A stretch of 64,000 bases of DNA from Bradyrhizobium sp. CIAT3101. GTDB lineage: Bacteria > Pseudomonadota > Alphaproteobacteria > Rhizobiales > Xanthobacteraceae. The notes under the pieces were generated by a model. It worked only from the letters and a program-made list of their open reading frames with translations. It was not told the DNA's origin and made no database searches. Position 1 is the stretch's first letter; every line of letters starts with the position of its first letter. The stretch is taken from NCBI RefSeq assembly GCF_029714945.1, contig NZ_CP121634.1, forward strand, positions 6,407,001 to 6,471,000, written 5' to 3'. Made by a program: the position numbers and the translations under genes. Positions 34,080-44,200 of the stretch are shown here, in pieces.

Positions 34080-34453
34080 GGATTGCGCCCCAACTCCCGC
34101 TTGTACGAGGCGTAACTCGGCTGATCGACGGCCAGCTTATCCATGGTGGTCTGCCAAAGATGCTCCGCCAACCCCGGCGTGGCCAGATCCACCTCGCCCT
34201 TGGCGATCCGCTCGGCCAGCGCACGGTTGAGCTCGGTCACGGAGCCATCGACGCCGAGCAGCGCGCGCAGCCGCTCCACTTCCTTCGCGTCGCTCCCCTC
34301 CTCCCGGGTCAACTGCCTCGTCACGAGATCGAGGATATTGATCGCCACGCGCAGCTTGAAAGCCTGGTGGCCGGAAATCAGCGGTGTGATGTCGTTGCGG
34401 AGGAAATCGGCGACCGCCTTGGTCAGCTCGATCGGTGTCGGTTCGTCCTGCAT
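34076..34453 (-). CDS. DUF6285 protein, LvaB-like partner of the APH-type kinase
   Basis: A 125-residue soluble, mostly helical protein with no catalytic motif I can name. It starts 2 bp after the kinase stop codon, and its GGGGAGG site overlaps that stop, so the two are co-translated. This small protein next to an APH kinase is the arrangement of lvaA-lvaB in the Pseudomonas putida levulinate operon, where the small protein is a partner in hydroxyacyl-CoA phosphorylation. The family name is from memory and should be confirmed. The last codons and the stop are part of a palindromic repeat, so the natural C-terminus may once have been different. Confidence 0.75.
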   Translation of the reverse strand: MQDEPTPIELTKAVADFLRNDITPLISGHQAFKLRVAINILDLVTRQLTREEGSDAKEVERLRALLGVDGSVTELNRALAERIAKGEVDLATPGLAEHLWQTTMDKLAVDQPSYASYKRELGRNP

Positions 34454-34455
34454 GT

Positions 34456-35442
34456 CTAACCTCCCCGCGGCGCGAGCAGCCGCAGCAGATCAATCTCGGT
34501 CTCCGAGGCACGGCGGCCGATCATGGCGCGCTCCATCGAATGGTCCGGTCCCTCGCGAAACCGCTGCATCATGCCGCCGCACATGATGCCCCAGCGCAGC
34601 GTCCCCATCACTTCCCAGAACTTGACGCGCGACGGATCGACCTTGCGACCCGCCGCCTCGTAACCCGCAAACAGCTCCTCGCGTGAGCCAAAACCGCCGA
34701 CCGGCTTGTCGATCTCGCCAAAGCGCCAGGAGTTGACGCAGACCCAGCCGAGATCCTCCATGGGATCACCGAGATGGGCGAGCTCCCAGTCGAGTACGGC
34801 GCGCACGCCATCGGCACCGATGATGAGGTTGCCGTTGCGGAAATCGCCATGCACCAGCGTGATTTCGGTGGACGGGCCCGGATCGTGATCGCGCAGCCAG
34901 CGCAGCGCCAGCTCGAACACCGGCTTTGGCCAGTTCAGGCTGCGATAGTCGCGATCGAACTCGGAGATCTCCTGGGTCGCATTACGACTGCGCAGCTCGG
35001 GCAATTTGTCCTGCGGCAGCCTGTGCAGGCCCGCAAGCACGCCGCCGATCTGCCGCGCAAGCAGTGGTCGCGCCGCGGCGAATTCGTCGTCGCGAAGAAT
35101 TTTGCGAGCGATGGTCTCGCCCTCGACCCGCTGCATGATGAAGCCGGTACCGAGATCTTCGTCCGGCGTCAGCACATGCATCACGCGCGGTGACGGCACG
35201 CCGGCCTCGAACGCGAGCTGCATCAGCTGCGCTTCGGCCGCGAGCCCCGCCGCGCGCGTCGGCGCCGCACCATAGCCTTTCGGCGAACGGCGCAGGATCG
35301 CGCCGATCGGCCCGTCGGGGTGCGTGATGTCGAAGCGCCAGGTTTCCTGACTGGCGCCACCGGACAGCTTTGCAGCGCCCGTGACACCGGTCGCACCGGG
35401 ACACCAGCGCTGGACGCTGCGGGAAAGCTCCGCCTCGATCAT
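34456..35442 (-). CDS. APH-family phosphotransferase, LvaA/ACAD11-type acyl-CoA kinase
   Basis: A 328-residue aminoglycoside-phosphotransferase-fold kinase. The catalytic loop HGDFRNGN (198-205, base D200) and the metal-binding D218 in VLDWELAHLGDP are intact, and GGASQETW is near the ATP lid. This sequence type matches the kinase domain of mammalian ACAD10/11 and LvaA, which phosphorylate the hydroxyl of a 4-hydroxyacyl-CoA; antibiotic resistance is unlikely. The ATG overlaps the upstream crotonase stop as ATGA, and the DUF6285 gene follows at 2 bp. An ACAD10/11-type dehydrogenase is encoded at 38002. Confidence 0.85.
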   Translation of the reverse strand: MIEAELSRSVQRWCPGATGVTGAAKLSGGASQETWRFDITHPDGPIGAILRRSPKGYGAAPTRAAGLAAEAQLMQLAFEAGVPSPRVMHVLTPDEDLGTGFIMQRVEGETIARKILRDDEFAAARPLLARQIGGVLAGLHRLPQDKLPELRSRNATQEISEFDRDYRSLNWPKPVFELALRWLRDHDPGPSTEITLVHGDFRNGNLIIGADGVRAVLDWELAHLGDPMEDLGWVCVNSWRFGEIDKPVGGFGSREELFAGYEAAGRKVDPSRVKFWEVMGTLRWGIMCGGMMQRFREGPDHSMERAMIGRRASETEIDLLRLLAPRGG

Positions 35443-36227
35443 TTGCCTTTGAACTGCGCGGGCCGCTTCTCCAGGAACGCGCCGACGCCCTCGCGGAAAT
35501 CCTGCGTATCGCCGGCGCGCAGCTGGCACTGGAATTCGAGATTGAGCTGGTCCTCGAAGGAATTTTCCGGGCTGTCCCAATAGAGCTTGCGGATCAACGA
35601 CAGTGCGACCGTGGGCCCGCTCGCGAGGTCGCGCGCCAGCTTCATCGCCTCCTCCATCAGCACGCCGTCGTCATAGACACGGTTGACGAGGCCCCATTCC
35701 AGCGCCTTCTCGGCCGGCAGTCGCTCGCCCATCAGCGACAATTCGACCGAACGCGCCTTGCCGATCAGGCGCGGCAGCAGCCAGGTCGAACCGCAATCCG
35801 GCACCAGACCGATGCGCCGGAACGCCTGAAGGAAGTAGGAGGAACGCGCGCACAAAATCATGTCGCCGAGCAGCGCGAAGCTCATGCCGGCGCCGGCGGC
35901 GGGGCCGTTGACCGCAGTCACGATCGGACAGTGCAGGTTGCGGATACGGCGCAGGAAGGGATGAAAGCCGGTCTCGAGCGTCAGGCCGGCCTTGGTCTTC
36001 TTCGACTGATTGTTACGGCCCTGGAGGTTGGCACCGGTGCAGAACGCGCGGCCCGCGCCGGTCAGTACGACGCAGCGCACCTCGTCCTTTTTCTCCTCGA
36101 TCGCGTCGAGCGCATCGGAGAGCCCGCCCAGCATGTCCATGGAGACCGCGTTCATCACCTCCTGATGGTCGAGCCTGAGGATCGCGACCGAACCATCGAA
36201 TTCGAGCGTGACGTGTTTGAACTGCAT
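35439..36227 (-). CDS. Crotonase (enoyl-CoA hydratase/isomerase family), PaaG-like, coupled to the APH kinase
   Basis: A 262-residue crotonase. AFCTGANLQGR and NGPAAGAGMSFALLGDMI form the oxyanion-hole segments, and the loop IGLVPDCGSTWLLPRLIG has the Asp of PaaG-type enzymes. It is the first gene of a three-gene unit with the kinase and DUF6285, overlapping the kinase start by 4 bp. This tight coupling suggests its substrate or product is the same acyl-CoA. It diverges from the SDR at 36420 across 192 bp with no clear palindrome. Confidence 0.88.
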   Translation of the reverse strand: MQFKHVTLEFDGSVAILRLDHQEVMNAVSMDMLGGLSDALDAIEEKKDEVRCVVLTGAGRAFCTGANLQGRNNQSKKTKAGLTLETGFHPFLRRIRNLHCPIVTAVNGPAAGAGMSFALLGDMILCARSSYFLQAFRRIGLVPDCGSTWLLPRLIGKARSVELSLMGERLPAEKALEWGLVNRVYDDGVLMEEAMKLARDLASGPTVALSLIRKLYWDSPENSFEDQLNLEFQCQLRAGDTQDFREGVGAFLEKRPAQFKGK

Positions 36228-36419
36228 CGTTTCCTCGTCAGTTGCCGCCTGCGTCAGTTTCGCAGACCGGAATTAGTTTTGCCGCGGCGCATATTTGATT
36301 TTTGGCGCGGTCTTGTCCATGGTGACGAAAGCATACCCCACCGTCATATCGCATGATCTTGCGCGCACCGGCTGACGCGCGTCATACCAAGAAGCCTCGC
36401 CAAAAACAGGAAACGCGCC

Positions 36420-37199
36420 ATGAACCTCTTCGACCTCACCGGCCGCGTCGCCGTGATCACCGGCGGCAATGGCGGTATCGGGCTCGGCATCGCGCAGGCC
36501 CTTGCGGGCCAGGGCTGCAACGTCTCGATCTGGGGCCGCAATGCTGACAAGAACAAGGCCGCTGCCGCGAGCATGGCGGGTCTCTCCGGCAAGGTCGACA
36601 GCCACGTCTGCGACGTCACCGATCCGGCTTCGGTCAACGCCGCGATGAAAGCGACGCTCGACACCTTCGGCCGGGTCGACGGCTGCTTCGCCAATGCCGG
36701 CATCGGCGGCGGCGGCCGAAGGTCCTTCATCGAGCGCACCGAGGAGGAATGGCGCACGATGTTTGCGACCAATCTCGATGGTGTGTTCCACGCCTTCCAG
36801 GCCGCCGCAAAACACATGACCGAGCGCGCCAATGCCGGCGATCCCTTCGGCCGGCTGGTCGCGACCTCGAGCCTCGCCTCGATCTTCGGCACTGCGCGCA
36901 ACGAGCATTATGCGGCGACGAAGGCCGCGATCAACGCGCTGGTGCGCGCGCTCGGTGTCGAGCTCGCCCGCCACGGCGTCACCGCGAACGCGATCCTGCC
37001 CGGCTGGATCAAGAGCGACATGACCGCCGGAATCATGGCCAACGAAAAGTTCGTTGCCAACGTGATGCCGCGCATTCCGATGCGCCGCTTCGGCGAGGCA
37101 TCCGATTTCGGCGGCATCGCCGTGTATCTGATGAGCAAGGCGTCGTCGTATCACACCGCCGATACGTTCGTGATCGACGGCGGCTATACGGCATTTTGA
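36420..37199 (+). CDS. SDR oxidoreductase
   Basis: A 259-residue classical short-chain dehydrogenase. ITGGNGGIGLGIA binds NAD(P), NAGIG follows, and the active site is SSLASIFG...YAATK. The C-terminus (HTADTFVIDGGYTAF) is normal. It would oxidise or reduce a hydroxyl/keto group. In the lva pathway LvaD, also an SDR, reduces the 4-keto group, so this is a candidate for that step. It is divergent from the crotonase-kinase unit and is followed by a palindromic repeat and the VOC gene. Confidence 0.87.
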   Translation: MNLFDLTGRVAVITGGNGGIGLGIAQALAGQGCNVSIWGRNADKNKAAAASMAGLSGKVDSHVCDVTDPASVNAAMKATLDTFGRVDGCFANAGIGGGGRRSFIERTEEEWRTMFATNLDGVFHAFQAAAKHMTERANAGDPFGRLVATSSLASIFGTARNEHYAATKAAINALVRALGVELARHGVTANAILPGWIKSDMTAGIMANEKFVANVMPRIPMRRFGEASDFGGIAVYLMSKASSYHTADTFVIDGGYTAF

Positions 37200-37208
37200 T
37201 TTTTCATA

Positions 37209-37285
37209 GCCCGGATGGAGCGCAGCGCGATCCGGGACTGCCAAGAAGTAAACAAGACCCGGATTTCGCTGCGCTCCATCCGGGC
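37209..37285. repeat. Palindromic repeat, GCCCGGATGGAGCGCAGCG family
   Basis: Exact 19-bp arms at 37209-37227 and 37267-37285 around a short interior that holds a second imperfect CGGGA/CCCGG pairing. It lies between the SDR and the VOC gene. Confidence 0.85.
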
Positions 37286-37308
37286 GACAAACTCTGAGGG
37301 GAAGGCAA

Positions 37309-37689
37309 ATGTTCTCACACATCATGATCGGCACCAACGACCTCGACAAGGCCAAGAGCTTCTACGACAGCCTGCTCAGCACGCTCGAGGTGCGCCCGGC
37401 CAAGGTCGACGGCCATCGCATTTTCTATTTCACCAAGACGGGGGTGTTCTCGGTGTCGAAGCCGATCAATGGCGAGCCGGCGACCTGTGCGAACGGCGGC
37501 ACCATCGGCTTTGCCGCCAACTCGCCTGAGCAGGTCGACAAGTGGCACGCCGCCGGCGTCGCCGCCGGCGGAACGCCGATCGAAAATCCGCCCGGCATCC
37601 GCGAGGGCGCGGGAAACAAGCTCTATCTCGCCTATTTGCGCGACCTCGACGGCAACAAGATCTGTGCAATGCACCGGATGCCGAACTGA
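37309..37689 (+). CDS. VOC family protein (glyoxalase/bleomycin-resistance fold)
   Basis: A 126-residue single vicinal-oxygen-chelate module. It starts FSHIMIGTNDLDKAKSFYDSLL with a first-strand His at position 4 and ends RDLDGNKICAMHRMPN, where the Glu ligand usual in glyoxalases is not evident. The reaction cannot be named; in this setting an acyl-CoA epimerase or a binding role is possible. The ATG follows AGGGGAAGG. It is between the SDR and the Asp-type acyl-CoA dehydrogenase on the + strand, with palindromic repeats on both sides. Confidence 0.82.
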   Translation: MFSHIMIGTNDLDKAKSFYDSLLSTLEVRPAKVDGHRIFYFTKTGVFSVSKPINGEPATCANGGTIGFAANSPEQVDKWHAAGVAAGGTPIENPPGIREGAGNKLYLAYLRDLDGNKICAMHRMPN

Positions 37690-37707
37690 GCTAGCCGCAT
37701 AGTCGGT

Positions 37708-37839
37708 GTCGTCCCCGCGAAAGCGGGGACCCATACCCCCGGGGAGCAGTCGTAACGCGAGCTGACAACCACGCATCTTCGCCAAACTCCTCCCTGTGGT
37801 TATGGGTCCCTGATCTGCGCTTCGCTTGTCCGGGACGAC
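37708..37839. repeat. Long palindromic repeat, GTCGTCCCCGC family, copy 4
   Basis: The left arm is 37708-37735 (CCCCGC-GAAA-GCGGGG hairpin plus ACCCATA), and the right arm at 37801-37839 has an inserted GATCTGCGCTTCGCTTG segment, as in copy 3. It fills the first half of the 312-bp gap 37690-38001. The second half (37840-38001) has an uneven GCGCGC-rich stretch and the GGGAGGAACA ribosome-binding site of the next gene, and I see no gene there. Confidence 0.8.
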
Positions 37840-38001
37840 GTCCGCGAGAGACCGCGCTCTCCCCATTCAAACAACATTTCAAACGCCCTTGCGAAATTCC
37901 ATCGCATGGCATGGCTTGCGTGAGAAAATGCGCGCTCGCACTTTGCGCGCGCTGCGACTATTCTCCGGCCCAACGCGATCTCAGTGACCCCGGGAGGAAC
38001 A

Positions 38002-39279
<1,278 letters not shown>

Positions 39280-39283
39280 AGGT

Positions 39284-39426
39284 CCTCTCCCTCTCCCCGT
39301 TCTTACGGGGAGAGGGTTGGGGTGAGGGGCCTCTCTCCACACGTGAGAGCGCCGTGAGAACTGTACCCCCTCACCCGAATTCGATCTTCGATCGAATTCG
39401 ACCTCTCCCCGCAAGCGGGGCGAGGT
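39284..39426. repeat. Palindromic repeat, CTCTCCCCGTTCTTACGGGG family, copy 2
   Basis: The first 46 bases match 18345-18390 exactly; the middle is different (TCGATCTTCGATCGA stem) and the end CCTCTCCCCGCAAGCGGGGCGAGG matches again. The conserved ends with a variable centre look like a mobile or recombining element. Confidence 0.85.
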
Positions 39427-39461
39427 GAAGAAAGCAAGCCTCCCCTTCCCCTGGAGCCACC

Positions 39462-40079
39462 ATGGACTACGCCGCCAGCGACCTGACGCCACGCGAGCGC
39501 TACAAGGTGCTGACGTCCTTCATCCTGCCGCGACCGATCGCATGGGTGACGTCAGTGGGGCCCAGCGGCGTGGTCAATGCCGCGCCGTTCAGCTTCTTCA
39601 ATGCTTTTTGCGAAGATCCGCCACTCTGCATGTTCGCGGCGAACCGCAAGCCCAACGGTCAGGACAAGGACACTTTCCTCAACATCCAGCGGACCGGCGA
39701 GTTCGTGGTCAATCTCGCGGACGAGCCGCTGGCGAGGGCCATGCATGAGAGCAGCGGCGACTTTCCGCCTGACATCGGCGAGCCCGATTATCTCGGGCTG
39801 AAGCTCGCGCCCTCGACCAGGATCGCCGTGCCGCGGCTCGCCGACACGCCCTGGGCGATGGAGTGCAAGCTGTGGAAGATGATCGACGTCAACGACGATC
39901 GTCGGCTGATCATGGGCGAAGGCATCCACTTCCACATTCGCGACGAGTTGTGGGACGACAAGGCGATGCGGGTGCACATGGACCGCTATCACCCGATCGG
40001 CCGCATGTTCGCAGATCGTTACTGTCGCACGGATGACCGCGTGGTGTTTCCGGCGGCGGAGGGCGTGCAGAAAGCGTAG
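39462..40079 (+). CDS. Flavin reductase-like domain protein
   Basis: A 205-residue FMN-binding split-barrel protein. The start MDYAASDLTPRERYKVLTSFI followed by PRPIAWVTSV, NAAPFSFFNAFCEDPPL and FVVNLADEPL are the family's FMN-binding segments. Such proteins reduce flavin for a partner oxygenase or act as oxidoreductases themselves. The Baeyer-Villiger-type monooxygenase at 41175 has its own flavin and NADPH sites and should not need it, so the partner is open. Its stop codon TAG (40077-40079) lies in the left arm of the following palindromic repeat. Confidence 0.85.
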   Translation: MDYAASDLTPRERYKVLTSFILPRPIAWVTSVGPSGVVNAAPFSFFNAFCEDPPLCMFAANRKPNGQDKDTFLNIQRTGEFVVNLADEPLARAMHESSGDFPPDIGEPDYLGLKLAPSTRIAVPRLADTPWAMECKLWKMIDVNDDRRLIMGEGIHFHIRDELWDDKAMRVHMDRYHPIGRMFADRYCRTDDRVVFPAAEGVQKA

Positions 40080-40181
40080 GGCGGATTAGCGAAGCGTAAT
40101 CCGCCGAACGTTTGCGGGACGAGGATGGCGGATTACGCCAGCGGACTGCGCTTCGCGCAGCCGCGGGCTAATCCGCCCTAC
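40076..40181. repeat. Palindromic repeat, GTAGGGCGGATTAGC family; holds a stop codon
   Basis: Exact 15-bp arms at 40076-40090 and 40167-40181, with further inner pairing (GGCGGATTA / TAATCCGCC type and a GCGCTTCGCGC hairpin). The left arm contains the stop codon of the flavin reductase-like gene. Confidence 0.85.
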
Positions 40182-40186
40182 AAGAC

Positions 40187-41059
40187 TTACGTCGCCGCCT
40201 CAACCTTGTCCTGCGTCTTGGTCTCGAAGTCCGACGCATCGTGGCGCTCGTGCAGCTGGCTGGCGGGATCGCCGGAGACGCGATTGACCATGCGGCCACG
40301 CTTTACGGCGGGGCGTTGCGCGATCTGGTCGGTCCAGCGCTGCACGTTCTTGTAGTCCTGCACCGACAGGAACTCGCCGGCGCCGTAGACCAGCCCCTTG
40401 GCGAGCGCGCCGTACCAGGGCCACACGGCCATATCGGCGATGGTGTACTCCTTGCCTGCGAGATATTCGTTGTCGGCAAGGCGCCGGTCGAGCACGTCGA
40501 GCTGGCGCTTGACCTCCATCGCGAAGCGATCGATGGCGTATTCGATCTTGAACGGCGCGTAGGCGTAGAAATGGCCGAAACCGCCGCCGAGATAAGGCGC
40601 GCTGCCCATCTGCCAGAACAGCCAGGACATCGCCTCGGTGCGGGCCTTGATCTCCTTCGGCAGGAAGGCGCCGAACTTTTCGGCGAGGTAGAACAGGATC
40701 GAGGCGGATTCGAAGATCCGGATCGGCTCGGGGCCGGAGCGGTCCATCAGCGCCGGAATCTTGGAGTTCGGATTGATGTCGACAAAGCCGCTGCCGAACT
40801 GGTCGCCATTGCCGATCTTGATCAGCCAGGCGTCGTATTCGGCGCCCTTGTAACCGAGCGCCAGGAGTTCCTCCAGCATCACGGTAACCTTCACCCCGTT
40901 CGGCGTCGCCAGCGAATAGAGCTGGAAGGGATGCTTGCCGACCGGCAGTTCCTTGTCGTGGGTGGGGCCTGCGATCGGCCGGTTGATGCTGGCGAACTGA
41001 CCGCCATTCTCCTTGTTCCAGGTCCAGACTTTGGGCGGCACGTAAGGGGCGTCGGTCAT
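40187..41059 (-). CDS. yghU: YghU-type glutathione-dependent disulfide-bond oxidoreductase (GST superfamily)
   Basis: A 290-residue GST-superfamily protein. The N-terminal YVPPKVWTWN, GGQFASINRPIAG and HPFQLYSLATPNGVK belong to the Nu-class YghU group, which binds two glutathione molecules and reduces disulfides. The C-terminal helical domain runs from about 150. ATG 41059 is used; an ATG at 41092 lacks a ribosome-binding site. It reads downstream of the monooxygenase gene (115-bp gap, same strand), so it may protect against by-products of that reaction. That link is inference. Confidence 0.9.
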   Translation of the reverse strand: MTDAPYVPPKVWTWNKENGGQFASINRPIAGPTHDKELPVGKHPFQLYSLATPNGVKVTVMLEELLALGYKGAEYDAWLIKIGNGDQFGSGFVDINPNSKIPALMDRSGPEPIRIFESASILFYLAEKFGAFLPKEIKARTEAMSWLFWQMGSAPYLGGGFGHFYAYAPFKIEYAIDRFAMEVKRQLDVLDRRLADNEYLAGKEYTIADMAVWPWYGALAKGLVYGAGEFLSVQDYKNVQRWTDQIAQRPAVKRGRMVNRVSGDPASQLHERHDASDFETKTQDKVEAAT

Positions 41060-41174
41060 GCGAAGGGCTCCGGCAGAAAGATGCGCGTGCATTAATTAGC
41101 CCGCGGATGGCGGATGGCAAGCCCCGCCGGCTCTGCGTTTTGCGCGGGCCTGAGGCCAGCGCCATGCATCCGCC

Positions 41175-42833
41175 CTAGCCCGTCACCGCCCGGCGAGGCT
41201 GCAGCCCCGCCTCCAGCACAAACCCCTCATACCCCTTGGCCGCGACCTCGTTGCAGATCCGCCGGTAAACGCCGACGCCACCGATATAGGGCATGAAGAT
41301 GCGCGGCTTGCCGGGGATGTTGGCGCCCATGTACCAGGAATTGGCCTGCGGATAGAGCGTGCCATGGGCGACTTCGTTGACATGGGCCACCCACTTTTCC
41401 TCGGCGTCCCTGCCCGCTTCCATCGTGGCGAGGCCTTGCTTGCGCAGATGGACGAGGCCATCGGCGATCCAGTCGACATGCTGCTCGATCGACACGATCA
41501 TGTTCGACAGCACCGACGGGCTACCGGGACCGGTGATGATGAACAGGTTCGGAAAACCTGCGCTCATCAGGCCGAGATAGGTCTTCGGACCCTCAGCCCA
41601 TTTCTGGTTCAGAGTCTGCCCGTCGCGGCCGGATATGTCGATCTTCGCCACCGATCCAGTCATGGCGTCGAAGCCCGTTGCCATCACCAGCGCGTCGACC
41701 TCGTGGTCCTTGCCGGCGACACGCACCGCGCTCGCCGTGATCTCCTCGATCGGATTGGACTTGATGTCGACCAGCGAGACGTTCGGCCGGTTGAACGTCG
41801 CGAAATAATCGGTGTCGATGCAGATACGTTTTGTGCCGATCGGATGGCTGTTCGGCTGGAGCAGCTTTGCGGTCTCGGGATCCTTCACGATCTCGGCGAT
41901 CTTGCCGCGGACGAAGTCGGCGGCCGTGTCGTTGGCCGCCCGGTCGAGACCGAGATTGTTGTAGACGTACATGAAGGTCAGTCCGCCACGGTCCCAACGC
42001 GAGGCGTACTTTCCGTTCCTGATCTCGTCGCTGTCGTCGAGCGCACCGCGATCAGGCTGCTCGGCATAGATGCCATTGCGCGCGACCTCGCGAGCGAAGC
42101 GGCGGATCTCCGGATATTTGTTGCGGACCGCATCGCGTTCCCCGTCCGTCAGCGCGGCATTGCGGGCGGGAATCGAAAAATTCGCCGTGCGCTGGAATAC
42201 GGTGAGATGTTTCGCCTGCTCGGCGATGACGGGTGTCGATTGGATGCCCGACGATCCTGTGCCGATCAGGCCGACGCGCAAGCCGGTGAAGTCGACGTCT
42301 TCATGCGGCCAGTTTCCGGTGTGGTAGACGGGGCCCTTGAAATTTTCGAGGCCGTTGATGTCGGGCCTGCGCGCATTCGAGAGGCAGCCGGTGGCGAGCA
42401 CGACGAATTGCGCCCGAACTGTCCTGCCGTCGGATATCGTGACCGACCATCTGTTCGCGCGTTCGTCGAACACGGCGCGCTCGACACGCGTGTCGAACTG
42501 AATGTCACGGCGCAGATCGAAACGGTCGGCGACGTGGTTGGCGTATTTCAGGATCTCCGCTTGCGGCGCGTAGTGCTCGCTCCAGTCCCATTCCTGCTGG
42601 AGCTCTTCCGAGAACGAGTAGGAATATTGCATGCTCTCGACGTCGCAGCGCGCGCCGGGGTAGCGATTCCAGTACCAGGTGCCGCCGACACCGCCGCCCT
42701 GCTCGTAGACGCGCGCCGAGAAACCGAGCCCGCGCAGACGATGCAGCATGTACATGCCGGCAAAGCCCGCGCCGACGACGACCACATCATAGGCCTCGGC
42801 GGCTTGAGCCTGGCTCGCTTGCGTTGGCGACAT
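41175..42833 (-). CDS. Flavin-dependent monooxygenase, Baeyer-Villiger type
   Basis: A 552-residue class B flavoprotein monooxygenase. GAGFAG (21-26) binds FAD and GTGSSG (191-196) binds NADPH. Between them F165-x-G-xxx-H171-xxx-W175 fits the Baeyer-Villiger fingerprint FxGxxxHxxxW. GGTWYWNRYPGARCDVES near residue 50-67 is like cyclohexanone and steroid monooxygenases. It would insert oxygen next to a ketone, giving an ester or lactone. ATG 42833 is chosen for AGGGAGCG upstream; ATG 42887 has no site. It diverges from the nitronate-monooxygenase-like gene. Confidence 0.9.
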   Translation of the reverse strand: MSPTQASQAQAAEAYDVVVVGAGFAGMYMLHRLRGLGFSARVYEQGGGVGGTWYWNRYPGARCDVESMQYSYSFSEELQQEWDWSEHYAPQAEILKYANHVADRFDLRRDIQFDTRVERAVFDERANRWSVTISDGRTVRAQFVVLATGCLSNARRPDINGLENFKGPVYHTGNWPHEDVDFTGLRVGLIGTGSSGIQSTPVIAEQAKHLTVFQRTANFSIPARNAALTDGERDAVRNKYPEIRRFAREVARNGIYAEQPDRGALDDSDEIRNGKYASRWDRGGLTFMYVYNNLGLDRAANDTAADFVRGKIAEIVKDPETAKLLQPNSHPIGTKRICIDTDYFATFNRPNVSLVDIKSNPIEEITASAVRVAGKDHEVDALVMATGFDAMTGSVAKIDISGRDGQTLNQKWAEGPKTYLGLMSAGFPNLFIITGPGSPSVLSNMIVSIEQHVDWIADGLVHLRKQGLATMEAGRDAEEKWVAHVNEVAHGTLYPQANSWYMGANIPGKPRIFMPYIGGVGVYRRICNEVAAKGYEGFVLEAGLQPRRAVTG

Positions 42834-43054
42834 CGGTTGGCGCTCCCTGATTGTTTTCAGTTGTTGTGAGTCAGCATTCTCTGACATCGGCGAAAGCGCA
42901 AGAGGCTGGTCGATGGCCCCTCTCCCGCTTATTTTGCACGACGGAATGGCTCACCGCACGACGTAACGCCTGCACGCAAGATGCGCGCGGGAATCCGGCA
43001 TGGCATCGCAAATGACGATGGGCTAGCGTCGTCGAAGGCCGCCGGGAGAGAACC

Positions 43055-44188
43055 ATGAAATCGCCGATCTGCGACATGCTGGGTATCGAGTTCCCGCTGC
43101 TCGCCTTCAGCCATTGCCGCGACGTCGTTGCGGCCGTCAGCCGCGCCGGCGGCTTTGGCGTGCTCGGCGCCACCGTGCACACGCCTGACACGCTCGAACG
43201 CGAGCTGAAATGGATCGACGACCACGTCGACGGCAAGCCCTACGGCATCGACGTGCTGATCCCCGAAAACATCTCGACCGCGGGCGAGAAGGACGTCACC
43301 TGGAAGAGCCTGGAAGCGCGCGTGCCGCGGGAGCACCGCAGATACACCAGCGATCTCCTGAAGAAGTACGATATCGAGCTGACGACAACTGATGTTGCCG
43401 ACAACCAGCCGCAACCGTTCGACGCCGAGACCGCGATGGAGTTGCTGAAGGTCTCGTTCAATCATCCGATCCGGCTGATCGCGAACGCGCTGGGCGTGCC
43501 GCCGAAGGCGATGATCGAGATGGGCAGGAAGCACAACGTGCCGGTGGCAGCCCTCGTCGGTGCCAAGGAGCACGCGTTGCGCCAGGTCGCGGCCGGTGTC
43601 GACATCCTCGTGGTCCAGGGCACCGAGGCCGGCGGCCATTGCGGCGAGGTCTCGACCCTGGTGCTGGTGCCGGAGGTGATCAAGGCGATCAAGCCGATCC
43701 GCGACGTGCCGGTGCTGGCGGCCGGCGGCATCATGACGGGCCGGCAGATGGCGGCGTGCATGGCGATGGGCGCCGCCGGTGCATGGACCGGCTCGGTGTG
43801 GCTGGCCACAGTCGAGTCCGAGACTTCCGAGATCTTTCGCGAGAAGATGATCGCGGCATCGTCGCGTGACGCCATCCGCTCGAAGGGCCGCACCGGAAAG
43901 CCGGCACGACAGCTCCGTTCGGTCTGGACCGATGCCTGGGACCGCGCGCCGGAGAGCCCCGGTGCCCTGCCGATGCCGCTGCAAAGCATCATCAGCCGCG
44001 ATGCCTTCAACTCGATCGACCGCGCGGCGGCCGCAGGCAATGCCAAGGCGCGCGATCTCGTCAGCTATTTCGTCGGCCAGGGCGTCGGCCTGATCGACAG
44101 CGTGAAATCGGCCGGCGCCGTGGTGCAGGAGTTCAAGGAAGAGTTTGCCGAAGCCGTCGAGCACATGAATGCGCTGGTGGCGGAGTAG
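43055..44188 (+). CDS. NAD(P)H-dependent flavin oxidoreductase / nitronate monooxygenase-like
   Basis: A 377-residue TIM-barrel FMN protein of the 2-nitropropane dioxygenase family. VVQGTEAGGHCGEVSTLVLVPEV carries the conserved His, and VLAAGGIMTGRQMAACMAMGAAGAWTGSVW is the phosphate-binding region. Members oxidise nitronates or act as quinone or enoyl reductases; several are found in terpenoid and aromatic catabolic clusters. GGGAGAG precedes the ATG. It is divergent from the Baeyer-Villiger gene over 221 bp without a clear operator. Confidence 0.88.
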   Translation: MKSPICDMLGIEFPLLAFSHCRDVVAAVSRAGGFGVLGATVHTPDTLERELKWIDDHVDGKPYGIDVLIPENISTAGEKDVTWKSLEARVPREHRRYTSDLLKKYDIELTTTDVADNQPQPFDAETAMELLKVSFNHPIRLIANALGVPPKAMIEMGRKHNVPVAALVGAKEHALRQVAAGVDILVVQGTEAGGHCGEVSTLVLVPEVIKAIKPIRDVPVLAAGGIMTGRQMAACMAMGAAGAWTGSVWLATVESETSEIFREKMIAASSRDAIRSKGRTGKPARQLRSVWTDAWDRAPESPGALPMPLQSIISRDAFNSIDRAAAAGNAKARDLVSYFVGQGVGLIDSVKSAGAVVQEFKEEFAEAVEHMNALVAE

Positions 44189-44200
44189 ATGCTTGTGGCC

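Noticed and set aside
34456..35442. Aminoglycoside resistance gene
   Set aside because: The fold is APH, but the sequence type and the DUF6285, crotonase and ACAD10/11 neighbours point to an acyl-CoA kinase.
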